The notes: generated by a model not told the origin, from the sequence alone. A DNA stretch of 64,000 bases from Lichenibacterium ramalinae (GCF_004137085.1 NZ_QYBC01000005.1:110196-174195); one strand, 5' to 3'; positions 8,928 through 19,066 are shown, counted from the stretch's first letter. Made by a program: numbers and translations.

Positions 8928-9902
8928 GTGAGCGACGAGTACGACGATTGGGAAGTTTCCCCCCGCGCGCAGCCCAAGGCCGCCGATTACGGTTTCGATC
9001 TCGACCGCGCCCTGTCGGCGGTCGTGGGCCTGTCGGCGCGCGTCGACGAGGACGCCTACACGGCCGAAACGCTCGGGGTCGAGCGCGGCGGCAACGGGGT
9101 GGTGATCCGCGAGGACGGCGTGGTCCTGACGATCGGCTACCTCATCACCGAGGCCGAGGAGGTGCTGCTCGAGACCCATCGGGGTCGCGTCGTGCCGGGC
9201 CACGTGCTGGGCTACGACGGCGCGACGGGCTTCGGCCTCGTCCAGGCGCTGGAGCCGCTCGGCCTGCCGGCGCTGAAGCTCGGCGATTCCCGGCACGCGG
9301 GCGTGGGCGAGCGGGTGATCCTGGCCGGGGCCGGGGGGCGTCGCCACTCGGTCGCGGCCGAGATCGTCGCCCGGCAGGAATTCGCCGGCTACTGGGAGTA
9401 CCTCATCGAGGAAGCGATCTTCACCGCGCCCGGACATCCCAACTGGGGCGGGGCGGCACTGATCGGATCGACGGGCGAGCTCCTCGGCATCGGCTCGCTG
9501 CAGCTGCAGCACCAGGTGAACGGCGGACGGCTGAAGGCCCTCAACATGGTGGTGCCGAGCGAATTGCTGGTGCCGATCTACGAGAGCCTGCTGTCCGGCA
9601 AGCTGGGATCGGCGCGGCCCTGGCTCGGCGTCTACGCCCACGAGATCGACAAGAACGTCGTCATCGTGGGGGTGGCCGACAAGGGGCCGGCGGACCGCGC
9701 CGGGCTGCGCAAGGGCGACATCGTCAAGGTCGCGGCCGGGATGGACATCGCCAACCTGGCGGACTTCTACCGGTCCATGTGGGCCCTCGGGGGCCCGGGC
9801 GTCGAGGTGCCGCTGACGCTGGAGCGGGAAGGCGACGTCTTCGACCTGCGCGTGACGGCGGCGGACCGTCGCCAGTTCCTGAAGACGCCGCGCCTCCACT
9901 GA
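8928..9902 (+). CDS. Trypsin/HtrA-like (S1C) protein with PDZ domain, catalytic residues missing
   Basis: The 324-residue protein starts with GTG. An HtrA-type protease fold runs from about residue 28 to 220 and a PDZ domain from about 230 to 305 (PWLGVYAH, ADKGPADRAGLRKGDIVKV). The active-site positions are not conserved: the usual GNSGGP is PNWGGA (Trp173 where Ser should be), the usual NNHVV is GYLITEAEE, and the Asp segment reads TGFGLVQ. No signal peptide is evident, so it probably stays in the cytoplasm. It is probably a non-proteolytic binding or scaffold protein; this is inference from the missing triad. It is divergent from the helicase gene with 276 bp between. Confidence 0.85.
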   Translation: MSDEYDDWEVSPRAQPKAADYGFDLDRALSAVVGLSARVDEDAYTAETLGVERGGNGVVIREDGVVLTIGYLITEAEEVLLETHRGRVVPGHVLGYDGATGFGLVQALEPLGLPALKLGDSRHAGVGERVILAGAGGRRHSVAAEIVARQEFAGYWEYLIEEAIFTAPGHPNWGGAALIGSTGELLGIGSLQLQHQVNGGRLKALNMVVPSELLVPIYESLLSGKLGSARPWLGVYAHEIDKNVVIVGVADKGPADRAGLRKGDIVKVAAGMDIANLADFYRSMWALGGPGVEVPLTLEREGDVFDLRVTAADRRQFLKTPRLH

Positions 9903-10089
9903 CGGTGTGTGGAGGGATGGCGTGTTCCCCGGAGGCGAAGACACGTGCTTGGCGGTCCCTGGGGGACATCCAGGCCCGGGCCCGGCGCATTCGGACTTGG
10001 CGGCCGTATGACGGCCGGCTCGCGGCAACGCCCGGGTAACGATCGCGGCTTATGGTTTTCCGGGTGTTCCAGAGTTCCGGAAAATCCCG

Positions 10090-11271
10090 ATGGCCACCGC
10101 TACGCTCCACAGCCTTCGCGACCGGATGATCCCGCCCGCCGCGCGCCGGCCTGCGGCGGCCCGGCCGGGCCGCCCGGTGCCGGAGGTCCGCAGCCCGGAA
10201 GCGGCGCGCGTCCTCGGCCTCGCGGCCGACCTCTTCGGCGTCTCCGTGGCGGCCCTGGTCCTGGCCGGCCCCGACGGGTTCCGGGTCGAGACCGTGTCGA
10301 GCCCCGAGGGTTGGCGCGCGGAGGACGCCATCGCGGCCGCCCATCGTCTCTTCGAGGTGCTGGCCACCTCCGAACCCTCCGACCAGGCCCGCCGCGGCGG
10401 CGTCATGGAGGAGGTCGCGCCCGGCCGGGGCTTCCTCGCCGCCACGCCCATCCTGTCCACCGCGGGCCGCTGCCTCGGCGCCGTCTGCCTGATGGACAGC
10501 GGCCGGACGACGCTGCTGTCCGGCCTGCAGCGGCGGCTGTTCGGCGAGTTCGGCGACCTCATCGCACCGGCACTCGGCGCCGCACCCGCGGTGCCGGCCG
10601 GCGAGGCGGCGGCGCGCGACAGCGCCGCGCTGCTGCAGGGCATCGCCGATGCCGAGCCCGATGCCTTCGCGCTCTTCGACGCTGACGGGCGCTGCCTCCT
10701 GCGCAACGCCCGCTTCGACGCGCTGCTCGGCACGGCCTCGGCGCCGGCGGCGGCCTTGCCGGGGGCGCGCGGCTGCGAGGCGAGCTGGATCGCGCTCCAC
10801 CTCGCCCGCGACGTGCCGCCGGTCGGCGTCTATCGCGCCGCCCTGCCGGACGGCACCTGGCTCAGCGTCGAGGAGCGGCGCGGGGCGCACGGACGCAGCC
10901 TGCTGGCGCGGGTGGAAGCGCGCGACGCCTTCGGGGGCGAGGGCGACATGCAGCAGTTGTTCGAGCGCTGCCCCCTGCCGATGTTCGTGTTCCACCGCGA
11001 CACGCGCGCCATCCTGGCCGTCAACGCCGCGGCCCTGGCCCTCTACGGTTGGGACCGGGACGCCTTCCTGGCCCTCGACCTCGACGGCATCGGCCCCGTC
11101 ACGGCAGCGCCGGAGCCCGATGCCGGGCAGGGCGGCTGGACGCACCGGACGCGGGACGGCCGCGCCCTCGCAGTTTCCGGCCGCACCATCGACCTCGACC
11201 ACCGCGGCCGCCCCGCCGTGCTGGTGACGGTGACGGCCGAGCCGTCGGAGGCGGCCGGGCGGGCGGCCTGA
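10090..11271 (+). CDS. GAF-PAS domain sensory protein without output domain
   Basis: The 393-residue protein has a GAF-like domain (about residues 35-155: LGLAADLFGVSVAALVLAGP ... FLAATPILSTAGRCLGAVCLMD) and two PAS-like segments. The first, about 185-255, reads ADAEPDAFALFDADGRCLLRN; the second, about 280-350, reads LFERCPLPMFVFHRDTRAIL. No kinase, GGDEF, EAL or helix-turn-helix region follows. It may sense a ligand or redox state and act through a partner, or be the remnant of a larger sensor. It is convergent with the SPFH gene (45 bp apart, with a hairpin between). Confidence 0.75.
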   Translation: MATATLHSLRDRMIPPAARRPAAARPGRPVPEVRSPEAARVLGLAADLFGVSVAALVLAGPDGFRVETVSSPEGWRAEDAIAAAHRLFEVLATSEPSDQARRGGVMEEVAPGRGFLAATPILSTAGRCLGAVCLMDSGRTTLLSGLQRRLFGEFGDLIAPALGAAPAVPAGEAAARDSAALLQGIADAEPDAFALFDADGRCLLRNARFDALLGTASAPAAALPGARGCEASWIALHLARDVPPVGVYRAALPDGTWLSVEERRGAHGRSLLARVEARDAFGGEGDMQQLFERCPLPMFVFHRDTRAILAVNAAALALYGWDRDAFLALDLDGIGPVTAAPEPDAGQGGWTHRTRDGRALAVSGRTIDLDHRGRPAVLVTVTAEPSEAAGRAA

Positions 11272-11286
11272 GGCCGCCCGGAGCCG

Positions 11287-11314
11287 CCGGCCCACCTCGG
11301 CCGTTGTGGGCCGG
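11287..11314. terminator. Hairpin between convergent GAF-PAS and SPFH genes
   Basis: CCGGCCCAC (11287-11295) and GTGGGCCGG (11306-11314) pair perfectly around a 10-nt loop in the 45-bp convergent gap. There is no clear U-run on either side. It is a candidate shared, weak terminator. Confidence 0.45.
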
Positions 11315-11316
11315 TC

Positions 11317-13317
11317 CTAACGCTCGGGCCTGGAGGCGCTTCGGCCCGCCGCCGCCTCCGTCCCGGCAGCGTCCCGGCCGGCGAGGTCGCGCCCCACCAG
11401 GGCGAGCAGCAGGCCGGGCAGGCCCGCGACGGCACCGGCCTCGCCCGCGCCGCCGCCCATCATCACCGAGGGCACCAGCGGCACCTTGCTGTCCCGGGCG
11501 ATCTCGACGAGCGCCTGGATCATGGCCTGCCGCATGAGGTTCTCGGTGCCGCCGAAGGATTCGGCGCGCGCCTTGGCGGCATAGGCCTCGGCCTCGGCCA
11601 TGACGCGGATGCCCTCGGCCGCCCGGGTCTTGCGGGCCGTCTCGGCGGAGCCCTCCGCCTCCGCCATCACCCGGATGCCGTCCGCGGCCTTGCGCTTGCG
11701 CGCCGTTTCGGCCGCGCCCTCGTTCTCGGCGATGCGGATCGACAGTTCCGAGCGGGTGATGCCGGCCTGCTGCTCGGCGAGGGCGATCTGCTCGTTCAAA
11801 GCCTTGCGCTTGGTGGCGGCCTCCTGCTGGTCCGCGAAGGTCTTCTGTTCTTCGCGGGCCAGCTGGCGGGCGCGGAGCTGTTCCAGCATGGCCTCCATGC
11901 GGGTGTCGCCCGGCGCCGGCTTGGGCGTGCCGATCATCACCTCCTCGATCTCGATCCGGTGCTCCGCCAGCCGTGACTTCATGGCGGCCAGTGCCTCCTT
12001 GCCGATGTCGACGCGCCGTTCGATGAAGTCGAGCAGGGTGTTCCGCTGCGCCGTATCCTTGAAATAGGACGACACGAACGGGTCGAGCGTCTGGGTGACC
12101 AGCCGCTCGATCTGGCTGAAGCGCTGGATGACGTGGGGCGCGTTGACGGGCGCGATATGCGCCACGATCGACAACGGCACCAGGATCTCGAAGGCGTCGC
12201 GCGTGATGACCGGGATCTCACGCAGGTCGTCGTCGTAGCTGCGGCCGTTGGGGATGGCGGCGGCGCTCACCACGCCGGCGATCCACCGCAGCTGGAAGTT
12301 GGTCGTGGGCACGTCGACCACTTCGGCGGCATAGGGGTTGATGGCATATTTGCCGGGCTCCAACGGGCGGCGCCAGATGCCGCGGCTGCCGACCTCGACG
12401 GTGCGGCCGCGGCCGTTCTCGGCCGTCATGGCCTCCTCCGACTCGCGTCCCACGAAGGAGTTGATCACCCCGACCGTGCCGATCTCGATGCGGCGCTTGC
12501 CCGTGACCTCCACGGTGGCGAACAGCCGGTTGAGGAAGTAGGTGCCCTCGACCAGCACCTGCTCCTGGCGCCCGCGCCGGCCGCCGGCGGCGAGGAAGCG
12601 GCCGATGTCCTGGAAGGAATTGTGGAAATGGTCGGGGTTGCCGGCATCCGTGCCGACGGTGGGCGCGATGATCTCGCCGTGCTGCAGCGCTGGCCCGTCC
12701 TGCACCGTGACGATGCCGATGCGGTCGTCCTTGATGACGACCGGGCGGAAGCCGTCGCGGTCGACCAGCATGGCCTGGAACTGGGCGTCGTCGGTCTTGG
12801 CGGGATCGAGGTGGTGGATGGCGTCCTCGGTGATGACGGCGAAGAGCGCGGTGTTGATGGCGTAGGTGCCCGAGCGCAGGATGCGGCGCTGGGGCCCGGC
12901 CTGGCCGCCGTTCTCGAGGAAGCCGCCGGCATCGTCGACCGCCACGTCCCGCGGCCATTCGCCGAGCGCCTGGCCGGATTCGAGCTGGCGCCCGACGCGC
13001 GCCACCAGGTAGGCGATCTGGTCGATGCCGATGAGCGGCATCTTGTGGACGCGGTACTGGAAGGGCGTCAGCGCGTGCCAGCCGCCGCGGATGACCTCGG
13101 GCAGGAAGCCCGCGTTGCCGGCGAGCGCCATGGGGGCGAAGGATTCGCGGCTGCGCCGGGCGCTCCAGCGCCGCTCCACGATGCCGTAATGCGTGTTGGG
13201 GATGTAGACGAAGGCGGCGCGCAGCAAGAAAAGCAGCAGCAGCGCGAGCAGGGCGAGGGAGACGACGAAGAGCACGTGCGTGGTCAGCGCAGCGGCGAGA
13301 GCGGTCAGATCTGACAT
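11317..13317 (-). CDS. SPFH/Band 7 (flotillin-like) membrane-anchored protein
   Basis: A 666-residue protein with one N-terminal membrane helix (about residues 14-38) followed by FVYIPNTHYGIVERRW, the entry to an SPFH domain. The middle third is an extended SPFH region (GTYAIN, GGFLEN, TTNFQLRWIAG, PVITRDAFEILVPLSIVAHI). From about residue 510 a long Glu/Ala/Lys/Arg helix carries two near-identical copies of a unit ending in GIRVMAEAE, then ESFGGTENLMRQAMIQALVEIARDSKVPLVPSVMMGG, typical of flotillin C termini. SPFH proteins oligomerise on the membrane and organise lipid domains or proteases. A partner NfeD-type gene is not next to it. Start ATG at 13317. Confidence 0.87.
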   Translation of the reverse strand: MSDLTALAAALTTHVLFVVSLALLALLLLFLLRAAFVYIPNTHYGIVERRWSARRSRESFAPMALAGNAGFLPEVIRGGWHALTPFQYRVHKMPLIGIDQIAYLVARVGRQLESGQALGEWPRDVAVDDAGGFLENGGQAGPQRRILRSGTYAINTALFAVITEDAIHHLDPAKTDDAQFQAMLVDRDGFRPVVIKDDRIGIVTVQDGPALQHGEIIAPTVGTDAGNPDHFHNSFQDIGRFLAAGGRRGRQEQVLVEGTYFLNRLFATVEVTGKRRIEIGTVGVINSFVGRESEEAMTAENGRGRTVEVGSRGIWRRPLEPGKYAINPYAAEVVDVPTTNFQLRWIAGVVSAAAIPNGRSYDDDLREIPVITRDAFEILVPLSIVAHIAPVNAPHVIQRFSQIERLVTQTLDPFVSSYFKDTAQRNTLLDFIERRVDIGKEALAAMKSRLAEHRIEIEEVMIGTPKPAPGDTRMEAMLEQLRARQLAREEQKTFADQQEAATKRKALNEQIALAEQQAGITRSELSIRIAENEGAAETARKRKAADGIRVMAEAEGSAETARKTRAAEGIRVMAEAEAYAAKARAESFGGTENLMRQAMIQALVEIARDSKVPLVPSVMMGGGAGEAGAVAGLPGLLLALVGRDLAGRDAAGTEAAAGRSASRPER

Positions 13318-13502
13318 GGGAGGGGCACCGTGACCGCCGGCGCCTCGTCATGGTCCGTGTCGGACCGTGGGCCGTCCCGGCGGGCCGGCCCGAGGGGCCG
13401 GTCGGCCCCCGCGGGGGCCGCGCCATCATCTACGCCGAGTCGAGCGCCGGTTGAAGATGGGCCCGATGATTATTCCAGCTCTGCCCCTGCGTGCAGCCCG
13501 CC

Positions 13503-13958
13503 TCACCGGGAGCCGACCGGCCTGCCGCTTTCGCGCACGATCTTCAGGGCGCCGTCCTGGCGGGCGAGGTCGAGCCGCACGCTGTTGGTGCCGCTCTGCC
13601 GCCGCCGGCCCGCGGCATCGGCCCGGCTCCAGCGCATCAGCGCCGTGACGCGGCAACGCGCGGCGCCGTCGCCGCAATCGTTGGTCACGGTGCCGGGGAC
13701 CGCCTCGTAGCTGCGCCGCGGCCAGGTGCGGATGAAGGCGAGCTTGTCGCGGAATACCGCGGCCGACGACATCGGGCGGCCGTAATAGATGACGCGCCCG
13801 GCGTAGAGCCGGTCGACCGTCGCGGGCGTCACGGCGCCGTTGCGCGACCAGATCGTCAGGTATTCGTCCATGTGGGCATCGCGTTCGGCCGGTCCCGCGA
13901 GGGCCGGGGTGGAGGCTGCGAGGGCGACGATCAGCAGGGTGGCTCGGAGATGGCGCAT
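13503..13958 (-). CDS. Secreted NTF2-like (SnoaL-fold) protein
   Basis: A 151-residue protein that begins with a signal peptide, MRHLRATLLIVALAASTPALA (cleavage expected after ALA). The mature part has the pattern of a nuclear-transport-factor-2-like fold: an N-terminal helix (MDEYLTIWSRNG), a strand with YYGRPMSSAAVFRDKLAF, and three C-terminal strands. It has a Cys pair (DCGDGAARC) that could form a disulfide in the periplasm. Function is unknown; such folds bind small ligands. The start was set at the ATG 13958 because it opens the signal peptide. Confidence 0.7.
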   Translation of the reverse strand: MRHLRATLLIVALAASTPALAGPAERDAHMDEYLTIWSRNGAVTPATVDRLYAGRVIYYGRPMSSAAVFRDKLAFIRTWPRRSYEAVPGTVTNDCGDGAARCRVTALMRWSRADAAGRRRQSGTNSVRLDLARQDGALKIVRESGRPVGSR

Positions 13959-14010
13959 GGGATCGCTCGTGGTCTGGACGGAACGCAGCGTCAACGTGCG
14001 AGGGCCGCGG

Positions 14011-14448
14011 TCAGATCGCCGGGGCGGTCTGGGCCGCGGGAGACCTGAACGGGTCGAGCAGCGCCACGCCGCGGCCGCGCAGGTGATCGGTGTTGCGGGT
14101 GACGACGACGAGCCCGTGGACGGCGGCGGTCGCGGCGAGGCCGGTGTCGTCCACATGCTTGTTCGACCGCGCCAGCATGCCGGCCCAGGCGACGGCGACC
14201 CTGTCGTCGATCCCGAGCACACGATCCTTGTAGGCATTGAGGATGGCCGACACGCGAGCCTCGATGAGGTTCGCGGCCGCGTGGCGATCGACGCGGGCCT
14301 TCTCCGATCCGTACCAGAGTTCCCGGACCGTGATGACGCTGATCCGAATCTGTTCTTCGTCGACGCTCGTCAGCCATCTCCGAAGATTGCGGTCTGCTCC
14401 GGGCTTACCGATGTGACTGACGACGTTCGTGTCGAGCAGGAACCGCAT
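14011..14448 (-). CDS. vapC: PIN-domain ribonuclease toxin (VapC family)
   Basis: A 145-residue PIN domain: MRFLLDTNVV with Asp6, VITVRELWYG with Glu43, and the C-terminal acidic cluster DD at 100-101 (KHVDDTGLAATAAVHG), followed by VVTRNTDHL. These acidic residues bind the Mg2+ used for RNA cleavage. The target is unknown; VapC toxins commonly cut tRNA or rRNA. The ATG overlaps the stop of the upstream DUF433 gene (TGATG), so the two are translated together. This order (antitoxin first) is usual for toxin-antitoxin pairs. Confidence 0.92.
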   Translation of the reverse strand: MRFLLDTNVVSHIGKPGADRNLRRWLTSVDEEQIRISVITVRELWYGSEKARVDRHAAANLIEARVSAILNAYKDRVLGIDDRVAVAWAGMLARSNKHVDDTGLAATAAVHGLVVVTRNTDHLRGRGVALLDPFRSPAAQTAPAI

Positions 14449-14792
14449 CACTGTCGGATCGGCAGAAAGGGCTCGAGATCGCTGAGGTCCGAGTCTCGCA
14501 TCGCCTTCTTGGCCGTGATGCTCGGGTAGGGCGCGCCCGTCCAGGGATGGGTGTCGGCATAGGCCTTGGCGGCCAGGACCTGGCCGCGCGTCAGCGACAG
14601 GTAGTCGCCCAGCACCTCGTCGAGGTCCATGCCGCCGGCGATCAGCGCGGCGATGCGGTGGGCCTCGATGCCGGTGCCGGCGATGACGGGGATGCCGGAC
14701 CGATCGGTCTCGACACCGGGCGGCGGCGCGCGCCGCTGCGGGCCGGCGATGTCGTCGCCCGGGCGCCAGTCGTGGTCGTGGTCCCTGTCCAT
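14448..14792 (-). CDS. DUF433 antitoxin partner of VapC
   Basis: The 114-residue protein carries a DUF433 core, SGIPVIAGTGIEAHRIAALI...LDEVLGDYLSLTRGQVLAAKAYADTHP, which folds as a small helix-turn-helix and occurs beside PIN toxins. The N terminus is hydrophilic (MDRDHDHDWRPGDD) and the C-terminal tail (AKKAMRDSDLSDLEPFLPIRQ) would be the toxin-binding arm; this assignment is inferred from other antitoxins. It probably represses its own promoter in the 285-bp gap that also holds the thiC riboswitch on the other strand. Confidence 0.85.
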   Translation of the reverse strand: MDRDHDHDWRPGDDIAGPQRRAPPPGVETDRSGIPVIAGTGIEAHRIAALIAGGMDLDEVLGDYLSLTRGQVLAAKAYADTHPWTGAPYPSITAKKAMRDSDLSDLEPFLPIRQ

Positions 14793-14913
14793 CGCGGCCT
14801 CCTGGCCCCGTCAATCTAAGCCGCGCCGCCTCGTCCTGCAACGACCGGATGAGCCGGCGCGGTGCGCCGGAGGCGGCTTGACGCCCAGTCCGCGGCGCGG
14901 CAGTCTCGGCCTT

Positions 14914-14998
14914 GTCCGAGGGGCGTCCCACGATCGGGGCTGAGACGGCGACGAGCCGATCCCTTTGAACCTGATCCGGGTCATGCCGGCGAAGGGAC
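14914..14998 (+). promoter_or_regulatory. TPP riboswitch (THI element) upstream of thiC
   Basis: The leader holds the conserved THI-box parts in order: GTCC at the 5' side, GGGGCTGAGA (14936-14945), then CCCTTTGAACCTGATCCGGG and TCATGCCGGCGAAGGGAC. The terminal GTCC/GGAC pair closes helix P1. Thiamine pyrophosphate binding would repress thiC, 80 nt downstream, either by masking the AGGAGG at 15066-15071 or by early termination. The match to the consensus is close, so identification is firm; the mechanism is inferred. Confidence 0.95.
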
Positions 14999-15005
14999 GG
15001 GATAG

Positions 15006-16943
<1,938 letters not shown>

Positions 16944-16970
16944 GGCGGGAGTTGCGCCTGAAATGAAAGA

Positions 16971-16991
16971 AGGGCGGCCGATGGCCGCCCT
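16971..16991 (-). terminator. Terminator hairpin between convergent thiC and the YciE-like gene
   Basis: AGGGCGGCC (16971-16979) pairs perfectly with GGCCGCCCT (16983-16991) across a GAT loop. Read on the minus strand it is followed by TCTTTCATTTC, a U-rich tract, so it fits an intrinsic terminator for the gene at 17016-17645. It may also stop thiC transcripts less efficiently. Confidence 0.8.
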
Positions 16992-17015
16992 CGTCTCCCT
17001 TGCAGCCGTCCCGCC

Positions 17016-17645
17016 TCAGGCTTGGGCGGCTTCCTTCTTCTTGCCGGACGCCTTCTTGCCCTTGGGCTTCTCGTCGGCCTCGGAGCCCTCGAGCTCGCCG
17101 CGGGCCTCTTCGTCCTCGTCCTCTTCGCCGTCCTCGGACTCCATCTCGCCCGAACCGCCCTGCGCGTTGGCGATCGTCTCGGCGGTCTCGCTGAGGAGCT
17201 GGTCGGCCTTCTTCTCCTCCTCCAGCGTTTCGCCGAGGAGCTTCTCGGCCTCGGCGAAGCCGAGCTGCTTCGCCCAGGACTTGAGGGTGCCGTAGCGCGA
17301 GATCTCGTAATGCTCGACGGCCTGGGCGCAGCCGATCAGCACGGCGTCGGCGGCCTTCGTGTCACCGAAGTCCTCGAGATCCTCGGTCATCTCTTCCGAG
17401 ATGCCCTTCATGGCCTCGCAGGTCTTGGCGCGGGCAGTCTTGCCGATGATCTCGAAGACCTGCTCCAGGCGCTCGATCTGGTGGGCGCTTTCCTCGCGAT
17501 GCGTCTCGAAGACCTTCTTCAGCTCGGGATGCTTGGCAGCCTTGGCGGCCTTGCCGAGCGAGCGCGTGCCCTGCTTCTCGGCCCAATAGACGTCCTTCAA
17601 GGTCTCGTAGAAGGCGTCGCTGAGTGTCTTTTCCTTGGCGGCCAT
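17016..17645 (-). CDS. YciE/YciF ferritin-like (DUF892) protein with acidic/basic tail
   Basis: The first 155 residues form a four-helix DUF892 domain: LSDAFYETLKDVYWAEKQ, HREESAHQIERLEQVF, GCAQAVEHYEISRYGTL and EEKKADQLLSETAE. Glu/His pairs (E..H in REESAH and VEHYE) are placed as in ferritin-like di-iron proteins. The remaining 50 residues are a low-complexity tail, first acidic (EDGEEDEDEEARGELEGSE) then Lys-rich (KPKGKKASGKKKE), which is unusual for this family. Relatives are osmotic or general stress proteins. The tail may bind metal or nucleic acid; that is speculative. Confidence 0.88.
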   Translation of the reverse strand: MAAKEKTLSDAFYETLKDVYWAEKQGTRSLGKAAKAAKHPELKKVFETHREESAHQIERLEQVFEIIGKTARAKTCEAMKGISEEMTEDLEDFGDTKAADAVLIGCAQAVEHYEISRYGTLKSWAKQLGFAEAEKLLGETLEEEKKADQLLSETAETIANAQGGSGEMESEDGEEDEDEEARGELEGSEADEKPKGKKASGKKKEAAQA

Positions 17646-17848
17646 GATGTGATCCTCTTCGGACTAAACATAGATCAAGACGGCGGTCTCGGGGATGCTG
17701 AGACGCCGCGAAACGGGCGGGAGTAGATCCCGGCCGTCTCTCGGGCGACTCAAGTCCGATGCGGCCGCGAAGGTTCACGGCCGGGATCACGATTCATGTG
17801 CGGGACGGCGAAACCTGCCGCCGTCCGTCCCGTCGCGGGCCTCTGCGA

Positions 17849-18622
17849 TCAAACGTTGCGCAGCGCACCGCCATCGACGCGCAGCGTCGTGCCCGTGATG
17901 TAGGAGGCTTGCGGGCTCGCCAGGAAGACCGCGGCGGCGGCGAACTCCTCCGGGGCGCCATAGCGTCCGGCCGGGATGGTGGCGAGGGCCGCCGCCGCCA
18001 CCTCCTCCAGGCTCCTGCCGCTGCGCTGCGCATTGGCCTTGTCGAGCGCCTCGACGCGCGAGGTGGCGATGCGCCCGGGCAGGACGAGATTGACCGTCAC
18101 GCCGTCGCCGGCGACCTCGCCGGCCAAGGTCTTCGACCAGCCGAGCAGGGCCGAGCGCAGGGCGTTCGACAGGGCGAGGTTGGGGATGGGCGCGACGATG
18201 CCCGAGGACGCCACCGTGACGATCCGCCCCCAGCCGCGCTCGCGCATGCCCGGCACCAGCGCGCCCGTGAGGTCCACGAGGGCCATCACCATGGCGTCGA
18301 ACTGCGCCCGCCACTGCGCTTCGGTGGCGCCGAGCGCGGTGGTGGGGGGCGGGCCGCCGGAATTGTTGACCAGGATGTCGACCCCGCCCAGCACGTCGAG
18401 CGCCTGCGCGGCGATGGTCCGGCCGATGCCGGGCGTCGCGAGATCGGCGACGATCCGGGGGTAGGTTCCGGCATCGGGGAACTGCGACGCGAGCTTGTCG
18501 CCCGAGCGGCTCGACACGGCGACACGGGCACCGGCCTCCCCGAGGCCCCTGGCGATGGCGCCTCCGAGCCCCCCGCTGGCGCCCAGCACCAGGGCGCGCT
18601 TGCCCGTCAGATCGATCCTCAT
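17849..18622 (-). CDS. Atypical short-chain dehydrogenase/reductase (BKR-like) lacking the catalytic Tyr
   Basis: The 257-residue Rossmann protein has GASGGLGGAIA (cofactor loop), DILVNNSGGPPP and VTVASSGIV with the expected Ser. Where SDRs have YxxxK it reads SNALRSAL, so Tyr and Lys are replaced by Ser and Arg. The cofactor loop and the NNSGGPPP signature resemble the BKR-like SDR subgroup that departs from the standard tetrad. It may reduce an unknown substrate by another mechanism or bind without catalysis. It is divergent from the small gene at 18773. Confidence 0.85.
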   Translation of the reverse strand: MRIDLTGKRALVLGASGGLGGAIARGLGEAGARVAVSSRSGDKLASQFPDAGTYPRIVADLATPGIGRTIAAQALDVLGGVDILVNNSGGPPPTTALGATEAQWRAQFDAMVMALVDLTGALVPGMRERGWGRIVTVASSGIVAPIPNLALSNALRSALLGWSKTLAGEVAGDGVTVNLVLPGRIATSRVEALDKANAQRSGRSLEEVAAAALATIPAGRYGAPEEFAAAAVFLASPQASYITGTTLRVDGGALRNV

Positions 18623-18772
18623 GGGCGTTCATCTCCTCAGTGGCGATGCGCCGCATATAGGCTCGGCGACGCGCCGCGGCGAGGCGCCCCGGATCAAGCG
18701 CCGTGCCGAGCGGGTTGTCACGGTGCGCCGGGGGCCTCTTCGCCCTTCGGGCAGACCGAGAGGGCCAAGGCC

Positions 18773-18964
18773 ATGGCGGACGACAAGGACAAGGCGGGCA
18801 GTGCGACGCAGCATCCCGGCATGATGGGCGACGGCACCGAGGAGCAGAACCTGGGCCAGCCCGGCAATCCCGGGGCGCGGATCAGCGAGGACGAGGTGAA
18901 GGAAGCCTTCGGCGGCGCCGATACCGGCGCGGGTGCGGGCACCGACCAGGCGCCCAAGCGCTGA
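18773..18964 (+). CDS. Small hydrophilic hypothetical protein (63 aa)
   Basis: I do not recognise this protein. It begins MADDKDKAGSATQHPGMMGD and is rich in Gly, Asp, Glu and Ala with no hydrophobic core except a short SEDEVKEAFGG helix, so it is probably disordered. The start ATG follows GAGAGGGCCAAGGCC. A hairpin 28 nt after its stop may be its terminator. It resembles the small, soluble stress-associated proteins common in this group, but that is only a resemblance in composition. Confidence 0.55.
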   Translation: MADDKDKAGSATQHPGMMGDGTEEQNLGQPGNPGARISEDEVKEAFGGADTGAGAGTDQAPKR

Positions 18965-18991
18965 GAGCCTGTGAACGGATGCCCTTGCGCC

Positions 18992-19022
18992 GAAGACGAA
19001 GAGAGGTGCCTCTTCCGTCTTC
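18992..19022 (+). terminator. Hairpin after the 63-aa gene
   Basis: GAAGACGAAGAG (18992-19003) pairs with CTCTTCCGTCTTC (19010-19022) with a single bulged base and a 6-nt loop. The flanking TGCCC and GGGCA could extend the stem. There is no clear U-run. It is likely the end of the 18773-18964 transcript. Confidence 0.5.
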
Positions 19023-19066
19023 AGCGGGCATCCAACCACGCGTTCCATGCCTCCAGGATTCTGACG

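Noticed and set aside
8652-10028. Long minus-strand extension of the helicase frame
   Set aside because: It is opposite a well-supported gene (8928-9902); open frames on the other strand are expected at this GC content.
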